NCBI GenBank assembly: GCA_017624495.1
Contig: JAGAMY010000006.1
Coordinates: 1 to 42,671, forward strand
Direction of reading: 5' to 3'
Length of the DNA stretch: 42,671 nt
Source of the DNA: Lachnospiraceae bacterium
GTDB lineage: Bacteria > Bacillota > Clostridia > Lachnospirales > Lachnospiraceae
The stretch's first letter is position 1, and each line of letters opens with the position of its first letter. Under the pieces are notes generated by a model, which was given only the letters and a program-made list of their open reading frames with translations, had not been told where the DNA came from and ran no database searches. Made by a program: the position numbers and the translations under genes. Positions 37,093 through 42,671 of this stretch are shown one piece after another.

Positions 37093-38142
37093 TTAGTACT
37101 TTCTGTCAGAAATATGGGAAGAAGCGTTTTCGTAAGTAAAAACGGACTCTTCAACATAGTGTATAGGTGCAACGGATTTACCTGCTTCTAAATCCTGTAT
37201 AACCTGGTGGGAAAGTCCGGCGATTAGTGGATTACATTCCACGGATACCATAAGCTTTCCTTCCTGCATGAGTTCAAATGCTTCGTATAAAGCATCAAAA
37301 GAAATGGTAATGACATCACCATCGACGCCATAGCTTATACCGGCATGCTCCATGGCTTTCATGGCACCAAACATCATGTTGTCGTTTTCAGAAATAACCA
37401 CATCAATATCGCTGTCTGCATAATCCTTTAAAATCTGTTCCATGACATTTTTACCTTCACCCTGTGTAAAGTTCGCACATTGACTGGTTACGATATGCCA
37501 GTTGTCATGGGCAGAGATTTCTTCCATAAGACCCTCTGTTCTTCCGATGGCAGCAGAAGCACCTTCTGTACCTTCTAAGATAACGATACCGATATCTTCA
37601 TTCCCACGATTTTGCTGTTCTAAATAGGAATCAAGCCATTTGGCGGCATTGATGCCTTCGGTTTTAAAATCAGAACCAATCCAACATGCATAAAGTGAGG
37701 GGTCGGCACTGACACCACGGTCAGCTATGATGACAGGAATACCTTCCGCTTTGGCAAGCTTTAAAACGTCTTCCCAGCCATCTTCAACAATGGGGTCAAT
37801 AATTATATAATCCACCTTTTGGGCAATCAAATCGTAAGCTGCCTTAATCTGCCGGTCGGAGTTGGAATTTCCGTCAATATATAGCAGATTATAGCCGTTT
37901 GCTTCGGTAAAAGTATGTAAATAATCATTTGTATTGGCATCACGCCAGTCGGATTCTTTTCCAGTCTGGACAAAACCTACAGTAACAAAATTCTCATCAT
38001 ACGCAGGTGCGGCAGAGCGGATAAGCTCTTTTGTCTGCATTTCCGTCTGTGGGGTGCCGCAGCCGGACACGCAGAATAGCCCGCAGAAAAGACTGAAAAC
38101 CGGAAGTATATACCGAAAAGTATCAGGTGTTTTTCTCTTCAT
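37093..38142 (-). CDS. Sugar-binding lipoprotein (Peripla_BP_4 type)
   Basis: A 349-residue exported lipoprotein. The signal peptide ends in lipobox VSGC (Cys about residue 28), then a type I periplasmic binding fold: ENFVTVGFVQTGKESDWRDA, DYIIIDPIVEDGWEDVL, VILEGTEGASAAIGRTEGL, DVVISENDNMMFGAMKAME. This matches galactose/ribose-type binding proteins. No ABC permease or ATPase gene is nearby; instead it is co-transcribed with a membrane diguanylate cyclase, so it probably acts as the ligand sensor for that protein. AAAGGA precedes the ATG. Confidence 0.88.
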   Translation of the reverse strand: MKRKTPDTFRYILPVFSLFCGLFCVSGCGTPQTEMQTKELIRSAAPAYDENFVTVGFVQTGKESDWRDANTNDYLHTFTEANGYNLLYIDGNSNSDRQIKAAYDLIAQKVDYIIIDPIVEDGWEDVLKLAKAEGIPVIIADRGVSADPSLYACWIGSDFKTEGINAAKWLDSYLEQQNRGNEDIGIVILEGTEGASAAIGRTEGLMEEISAHDNWHIVTSQCANFTQGEGKNVMEQILKDYADSDIDVVISENDNMMFGAMKAMEHAGISYGVDGDVITISFDALYEAFELMQEGKLMVSVECNPLIAGLSHQVIQDLEAGKSVAPIHYVEESVFTYENASSHISDRKY

Positions 38143-38240
38143 ATTGTTATCCTTTAAAAAATGGTATATTTATAAAATTATACAAAAAATATAGCTAAAA
38201 TGCAAGATGGCTGTGGATTGTGAATTAATTATGTCATTCA

Positions 38241-38269
38241 TTGTGATGTTTGTGGAAAAGTGCTAAAAT
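38241..38269 (+). promoter_or_regulatory. Promoter of the sensor kinase operon
   Basis: TTGTGA (38241-38246) and TAAAAT (38264-38269), 17-bp spacing, about 30 nt before the ATG. Confidence 0.6.
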
Positions 38270-38300
38270 AAAAGACAGAAAAATGCGAAAGGTGACGGAT

Positions 38301-39782
38301 ATGAAGGTAAAACGTTCGATTACATTACAGCTTACAGGATCTATTCTTGGACTTGTGACAATAACAGTTTTATTATGCTGGTTTTTAAATACGACTTTTT
38401 TGGAAACCTACTACACATATAATAAGCAGAATGTTATGCTGGAAGGCTTTTCAGCAATTAATGCAGAAAGCGCAAATGGAAGTCTTTGGAGTGAAGATTT
38501 TGATATTCATTTTGAAAGAATTTGTGCAAATGGGAATATTTCCATTATGATTATCAGTGCAGACGGTACAATTGTGCGTTCCTCCGTTAATGATACAGAA
38601 CGCTTAAAACGGGAGTTTATGGAGGTTTTATTTGGCAGTTCCGCAGATGCTTCTACGGAGGTTTTGCAGGAAAATAACCGTTATGTCTTACAGAAAAGAG
38701 TGGACAGTCGTCTGGATGCTGAATACCTGATTTTGTGGGGGACATTAGAAGATGGAAATTTAATTTTGATGCGTACAGCCTTAGAAAGTATCCGTGAAAA
38801 TGTGTGGGTATCCAATCGGTTTCTTGCCTATGTTGGAGGAGTTGCCATTGTGTTTGGTGCTATTATCAGTATGTTTGTATCCAAAAAAATCGCAGGACCG
38901 ATTTTAGAACTGACACAGATTTCTAAGAAAATGACAGGATTGGATTTTAATGCAAAATATACCGGCAAGGCGGCAAATGAAATTGATTTATTGGGAGAGC
39001 ATATGAATCAGCTTTCAGAAGCATTAGAAAAGACCATTTCTGAATTGAAAAGTGCAAACAATGAATTGCAGATTGATATTGAAAAGAAAAATCAGATTGA
39101 TGAAATGCGAAAGGAATTTCTTTCGAATGTATCCCACGAATTAAAGACTCCTCTGGCACTGATTCAAGGCTACGCAGAAGGTTTGCAGGAGTGTGTGCAT
39201 GATGATGAGGAAAGCCGCAATTTTTATTGTGAGGTTATCGTGGATGAGGCGGATAAAATGAACCGCATGGTAAAAAAACTGCTGACATTAAACCAGTTAG
39301 AATTTGGAAATGACATGGTGACATTAGAGAGGTTTGATTTAACAGAGCTGATACAGGGCGTTATTCAGTCCGCATCCATTTTGTTAAAGCAGAATGAAAT
39401 CAGCTTAACTTTTAATACAGATATGCCGATGTATGTATGGGCAGATGAGTTTAAAATAGAAGAAGTTATCACCAATTATTTAAGCAACGCCATTCATCAT
39501 GCTGCTTTTGAAAAACATATTGATATTAAATATACGCAGCATGAAGATTATGTCCGTGTCAGTGTGTTTAACACGGGAAATGCCATTCCACAGGAGGATA
39601 TTGAAAATATCTGGATTAAATTTTATAAGGTGGATAAAGCAAGGACCAGAGAATATGGCGGAAGCGGGATAGGTTTATCCATTGTAAAAGCCATAATGGA
39701 TTCCCATCACAGGGAATGTGGTGTGGTGAATCATGCCAATGGAGTAGAATTTTGGTTTGAACTGGATACAAAAAACAATTAA
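38301..39782 (+). CDS. Membrane sensor histidine kinase
   Basis: A 493-residue kinase. TM1 (about residues 9-30) and TM2 (about 175-197) flank an extracytoplasmic sensor of about 145 residues. HAMP (about 198-250) leads to HisKA with the phosphoacceptor H279 in FLSNVSHELKTPLALIQGYAEGL. The ATPase domain has the N box NYLSNAIHHA, GNAIPQEDIENIWIKFYK and G2 box GGSGIGLSIVKAIM. AAAGGTG lies about 6 nt before the ATG at 38301; the upstream in-frame ATG at 38250 lies inside the promoter. No regulator gene is adjacent. The orphan OmpR-type regulator at 23237 is of the class usually paired with such a kinase. Confidence 0.93.
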   Translation: MKVKRSITLQLTGSILGLVTITVLLCWFLNTTFLETYYTYNKQNVMLEGFSAINAESANGSLWSEDFDIHFERICANGNISIMIISADGTIVRSSVNDTERLKREFMEVLFGSSADASTEVLQENNRYVLQKRVDSRLDAEYLILWGTLEDGNLILMRTALESIRENVWVSNRFLAYVGGVAIVFGAIISMFVSKKIAGPILELTQISKKMTGLDFNAKYTGKAANEIDLLGEHMNQLSEALEKTISELKSANNELQIDIEKKNQIDEMRKEFLSNVSHELKTPLALIQGYAEGLQECVHDDEESRNFYCEVIVDEADKMNRMVKKLLTLNQLEFGNDMVTLERFDLTELIQGVIQSASILLKQNEISLTFNTDMPMYVWADEFKIEEVITNYLSNAIHHAAFEKHIDIKYTQHEDYVRVSVFNTGNAIPQEDIENIWIKFYKVDKARTREYGGSGIGLSIVKAIMDSHHRECGVVNHANGVEFWFELDTKNN

Positions 39783-39804
39783 TAGTTGCTCATTTTACAA
39801 AAAA

Positions 39805-39820
39805 ATGTTAAAATTAACAT
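39805..39820. promoter_or_regulatory. Palindrome upstream of the lipoprotein gene
   Basis: ATGTTAAAATTAACAT has 7-bp perfect arms around AA, between the kinase stop and the lipoprotein start. It may be an operator; its spacing differs from the Rex consensus as I recall it. Confidence 0.4.
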
Positions 39821-39857
39821 AATTTTTAATAGAAAGTTTATGCAGTGGAGGCACAGG

Positions 39858-40685
39858 ATGAAAAGTTCAAGGATGAAGATTACCGCAGTGCTTATGGCAG
39901 CCGCATTTATGTTTTCCGGTTGTGGGGAAGAGTTGTATACGCTTACACCGGAAGAAGAGGCAGCAATCGTCAGCTATGCAGCGCATACCGTTGCAAAGTA
40001 TAATACTTATCAGCAGGATGGGGAAGTATTTGTTATGCAGGAAGTATTAGACGGCGAAGGGGCAGAAGTCGGGGAAACGGAAGAGACTGAGGTAGAAGAA
40101 ACCGAAGTAGAAGCAACAGAAGTAGCGGAAGAAACCGAAGCAGAAGCAACAGAGGCAGCAGAGGAAGAAACCGAGGCAGAAGCAACAGAGGCAGCAGAGG
40201 AAGAAACCGAGGCAGAACAAACAGAAGTAGCGGAAGCAACAGAAGCTGCCGTTTCAGAAGAACAACCGCTAAATAGTGGAGCAATGATAACAGAGGCTTT
40301 GGACTTAGGTGTTATTGAGGCGGAATATGTGGGACACAGTCTTTGTACCACATATGACCAGTCAGAATACTATACAGTAGATGCCGGAGCCGGCAAACAG
40401 CTTCTGGTGTTGAATGTAAATTTGAAAAATCAGGTAAATCAGGCATTGCACATTGATATATTGAGTATGGCACCTACATTTCATGCGATTGTAAATGGAA
40501 CAGAAAATGTACCGTCGCAGACGACAATTTTATTAAACGACTTGTCTACATATCAGGCAGATATCGGTGCAAATGCTGTAAACGAGACTGTTTTGTTATT
40601 CCAGATACCACAGGAAATACAGGAAATTACACAATTACAGTTGGAAGTTACCATGAATGGTAAGACATTTGAGATTAATTTGTAA
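39858..40685 (+). CDS. Lipoprotein with Glu/Ala/Thr repeat linker
   Basis: A 275-residue exported lipoprotein. The signal peptide ends in lipobox FSGC. A short helical part (LTPEEEAAIVSYAAHTVAKY) is followed by an acidic linker of ETEAEATEAAEE-type repeats (about residues 75-135) and a C-terminal beta domain (about 145-275, with KQLLVLNVNLKNQVNQALHI) resembling DUF4352/DUF5067 Ig-like folds. GGAGG lies about 8 nt before the ATG at 39858, and the upstream in-frame ATG is rejected. It follows the kinase gene by 75 nt and may be its target or accessory. The linker likely spans the cell wall. Confidence 0.8.
   Translation: MKSSRMKITAVLMAAAFMFSGCGEELYTLTPEEEAAIVSYAAHTVAKYNTYQQDGEVFVMQEVLDGEGAEVGETEETEVEETEVEATEVAEETEAEATEAAEEETEAEATEAAEEETEAEQTEVAEATEAAVSEEQPLNSGAMITEALDLGVIEAEYVGHSLCTTYDQSEYYTVDAGAGKQLLVLNVNLKNQVNQALHIDILSMAPTFHAIVNGTENVPSQTTILLNDLSTYQADIGANAVNETVLLFQIPQEIQEITQLQLEVTMNGKTFEINL
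40131..40235 (+). repeat. 36-bp tandem repeat in the lipoprotein gene
   Basis: Two near-exact 36-bp units (40131-40166 and 40167-40202) are followed by a degenerate third. Each encodes ETEAEATEAAEE. Copy-number change would alter linker length without shifting the frame. Confidence 0.75.
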
Positions 40686-40720
40686 AAAAATGAAAAAATA
40701 ATATACAATATGCAGATTTG

Positions 40721-40729
40721 TGCTATAAT
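40721..40729 (+). promoter_or_regulatory. Extended -10 promoter of cheV
   Basis: TGCTATAAT (40721-40729) is an exact extended -10 element. No -35 consensus or flagellar-sigma motif is seen upstream. Confidence 0.6.
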
Positions 40730-40794
40730 AGTACTAATATAGAACTTTAAGCATAAGTTGCGGAGAAAATACATGCATCGGGAGGAATAGGTTT

Positions 40795-41703
40795 ATGGAT
40801 ACAAACATACTTTTAGAAAGTGGAACGAACGAATTAGAAATACTCGAGTTTGCGTTGGGGAACAATCATTATGGAATTAATGTAGCAAAGATTCGGGAAA
40901 TCTTGTCATATCAGCCGGTGACTCCGATACCGAATGCAAATCCATGTGTAGAAGGAATTTTCATGCCGAGAGATTTGATGATTACAGTTATTAATCTGAA
41001 ACGTTGTATCGGTATTGCAGACAATGACAAACAGGGCTTGTTTATCATTACAAACTTTAATAAATTAAATATTGCATTTCATGTTGATGAAGTCATTGGT
41101 ATTCATCGTGTATCCTGGGAAGATATTATTAAACCGGATTCTACGATTAACAGTGACAATAACGGTGTTTCCACAGGTGTTATCAAGTTACAGGACAAGC
41201 TGATTATTATTCTTGATTTTGAGAAGATTGTAACAGATATCAGCCCGGAAACAGGTTTGAAAGTTTCTGATATTGAAGATTTTAAGAATAGAGACAGAAG
41301 TGATTCACCAATTCTTATTGCGGAAGATTCACCATTGCTTAGTAAATTGATTACAGACTGTTTGAAAAAAGCAGGTTATACAAAGCAGATTGTTACCACA
41401 AACGGACAGGAAGCATGGGATAAGGTTTGTGAATTTAAGCGGAGAGGTAATCTGCATGATAATGTGCATTGTATTATCACCGATATTGAGATGCCGGTTA
41501 TGGATGGACATCGTCTCACAAAACTGGCAAAGACAGACGATGACGTAAAGGATATACCATTAGTTATCTTTTCATCTCTTGTAAATGATGAAATGCGCCG
41601 TAAAGGAGAGCTGCTTGGAGCAGATGCGCAGTTGACAAAACCGGAAATTGGTTATCTGGTAGAAGCAATTGACAAGCTGATTGATTCTCATAAAAGGGCA
41701 TAA
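40795..41703 (+). CDS. cheV: Chemotaxis adaptor CheV (CheW-REC)
   Basis: A 302-residue cytoplasmic protein that links receptors to CheA and tunes adaptation. The N-terminal CheW domain (about 12-150) has LEFALGNNHYGINVAKIREIL, IPNANPCVEGIFMPRD and IHRVSWEDI. The receiver domain (about 172-298) has the acidic pair in IAEDSPLL, phosphoacceptor D230 in IITDIEMPVMDG and the conserved Lys in AQLTKPEIGY. GGGAGG precedes the ATG. It is a likely partner of the two chemoreceptors in the window. It sits outside any flagellar or che operon. Confidence 0.95.
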   Translation: MDTNILLESGTNELEILEFALGNNHYGINVAKIREILSYQPVTPIPNANPCVEGIFMPRDLMITVINLKRCIGIADNDKQGLFIITNFNKLNIAFHVDEVIGIHRVSWEDIIKPDSTINSDNNGVSTGVIKLQDKLIIILDFEKIVTDISPETGLKVSDIEDFKNRDRSDSPILIAEDSPLLSKLITDCLKKAGYTKQIVTTNGQEAWDKVCEFKRRGNLHDNVHCIITDIEMPVMDGHRLTKLAKTDDDVKDIPLVIFSSLVNDEMRRKGELLGADAQLTKPEIGYLVEAIDKLIDSHKRA

Positions 41704-41712
41704 ACAGTAATT

Positions 41713-41741
41713 AAGGGATGTGATGTATCATCACATCCCTT
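41713..41741. other. 13-bp hairpin after cheV
   Basis: AAGGGATGTGATG (41713-41725) pairs perfectly with 41729-41741 around a TAT loop. There is no T run, so it may be a weak or factor-dependent terminator, or a processing signal. Confidence 0.6.
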
Positions 41742-41823
41742 CGTAAGTTGTGTTGGTGAGTAGCGGCTATGAAGTACATAATAGCTGCGATAAGTATATA
41801 AAAAGTACAGGGAGGTACTTAAA

Positions 41824-42671
41824 GTGAGTAAAACAGAAGATTATTTGGATTCCCTACTCAATAGTGTTTCTTCGGGAAGAACCGGGATGTCAGAAAGCAG
41901 AAGTCATCGTAGAATGGGAATGGAATCTATTGAGGACTTTGAGGATAAGATTACGGATGTAGATGTTGAAGAATATGAAAAGCAGTTAGATGATGCTGAT
42001 ATGGATGAATTTGTCCGTGATTTTGAGACAGAGGTGGACAATTCAGAAGACGACGATATAGATGCAGGTGATGGCGATCATTTCTTTGACAACCTTGAGG
42101 GTATTATCAAAAATGCCAGAGAAAAGGCTGAAACAAAAAAGAAAAGAGATGCTTATGGTTTTGGTGCGGATTTTGCATCAGACGAAGCGTGGGATGAAAA
42201 TGACAATTTTGATGGGGAGACATCAGAAGAAGGAGCTTCACAGGCGGCTGATGCGCAGACACAGAATGAAGATGCGGATATTCCGGCGGAGGCAAAAGAA
42301 ATCATCGATATGTTAGCGGAAATTTCCGGTGATGAAGAGCTGTCCGGTATTGGCAAATCTTTGCAGGCGACAGGAATACCGTCAAATGATGAAGGTGAAT
42401 CCATAGAATTATCGGATTTAGGTGGAGACTCTGAAAAAGAAGAAAAGCCAAAGAAAAAGAAGGGCTTCTTTAAGCGGTTGTCCGCTGCACTTTTTGGAGA
42501 GGATGATGAAGAAAACGGTGAGCTTGAAGCTGTAGAAGCTGCAGGAATGGATGAAAGTAATCCTGAATATGAAAATATGTCTGAAGAAGAGATTCAGATT
42601 TTAAAAGAGCTTCAGGCAGCAGAAGGCGGCTCTGGCGGTGAAGAGTCAAAAGAGGATAAGAAGAAAAAGAA
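41824..42671 (+). CDS. Acidic coiled-coil-type protein, 3' truncated by the window
   Basis: A frame open from GTG 41824 (GGGAGG 8 nt upstream) to the window end, over 280 codons without a stop. It begins MSKTEDYLDSLLNSVSSG and is strongly acidic and low in complexity, with a lysine patch KKKKGFFKRLSAALFG (about residues 210-225). A conserved-looking EAKEIIDMLAEISGDEEL (about 157-174) sits in the middle. I do not recognise a family. Its position 120 nt after cheV suggests, but does not show, a link to motility or the envelope. Confidence 0.7.
   Translation, partial: MSKTEDYLDSLLNSVSSGRTGMSESRSHRRMGMESIEDFEDKITDVDVEEYEKQLDDADMDEFVRDFETEVDNSEDDDIDAGDGDHFFDNLEGIIKNAREKAETKKKRDAYGFGADFASDEAWDENDNFDGETSEEGASQAADAQTQNEDADIPAEAKEIIDMLAEISGDEELSGIGKSLQATGIPSNDEGESIELSDLGGDSEKEEKPKKKKGFFKRLSAALFGEDDEENGELEAVEAAGMDESNPEYENMSEEEIQILKELQAAEGGSGGEESKEDKKKK

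Noticed and set aside
39805..39820. Rex redox-repressor site
   Set aside because: The arms are separated by 2 bp instead of 4 and the downstream gene is not a fermentation gene; kept only as an unassigned palindrome.
40010..40351. Minus-strand open frames opposite the lipoprotein gene
   Set aside because: They are Ala/Ser- or Leu/Pro-rich mirror images of the Glu/Ala repeat with no ribosome site.
42062..42316. Small Arg/Lys/Met-rich plus-strand frame
   Set aside because: It is an out-of-frame shadow of the GTG-started acidic protein.

Overview
This is AT-rich chromosomal DNA from a Firmicute, most likely a motile, anaerobic gut Lachnospiraceae (Clostridia) of the Roseburia / Agathobacter / Lachnospira type. 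The evidence is the low GC, the strong AGGAGG-type ribosome sites, the conserved order eno-secG-rnr-smpB-ssrA, a 2-keto-3-deoxygluconate operon under an IclR regulator, chemotaxis receptors with a CheV, and large secreted BspA-like leucine-rich-repeat proteins. The genus is an inference.

Layout. 1-5.2 kb: the broken tail of a surface protein, a tRNA-Gly, an iron-dependent alcohol dehydrogenase, a chemotaxis receptor, and a membrane diguanylate cyclase with an extracytoplasmic substrate-binding sensor. 5.2-8.3 kb: a pectin/uronate catabolic unit. An IclR repressor gene faces a KDPG aldolase (with a C-terminal VOC-like domain) and a KDG kinase; a compound TGAAAC/GTTTCA operator lies just downstream of a near-perfect sigma-A promoter. 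8.5-15.5 kb: a Cache-type chemoreceptor, then housekeeping genes for enolase, SecG, RNase R, SmpB and tmRNA (the trans-translation set).

15.46-20.1 kb is an accessory strip downstream of ssrA. It holds direct repeats, a candidate structured RNA, a PBECR4-like nuclease gene interrupted by an in-frame TAG, the C-terminal scrap of a tyrosine integrase, a small Cys protein, two small-HTH/membrane-protein pairs transcribed divergently, and a DUF4003-like gene that also carries an in-frame TAG near its start. 20.3-23.9 kb: cardiolipin synthase, a lytic transglycosylase, a membrane protein of unknown role and an OmpR-family response regulator with no adjacent kinase.

23.9-38.2 kb is dominated by three giant secreted LRR_5 proteins, two of them tandem paralogues with nearly identical 3' ends, plus an XRE regulator, a diguanylate cyclase and a sugar-binding lipoprotein. 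38.3-42.7 kb: a sensor kinase (possibly the separated partner of the regulator at 23.2 kb), a Glu/Ala-rich lipoprotein, CheV, and the start of an acidic protein that runs off the window.

The most unusual points are: the RNA-plus-nuclease unit beside ssrA; two apparent CAG-to-TAG changes within 3.1 kb; a 21-bp inverted repeat (20 of 21 matching) that brackets the promoter of the DUF2975/YozG pair; a 13-bp palindrome filling the promoter spacer of the LRR tandem; and a short pseudoknot-capable RNA after the orphan response regulator.
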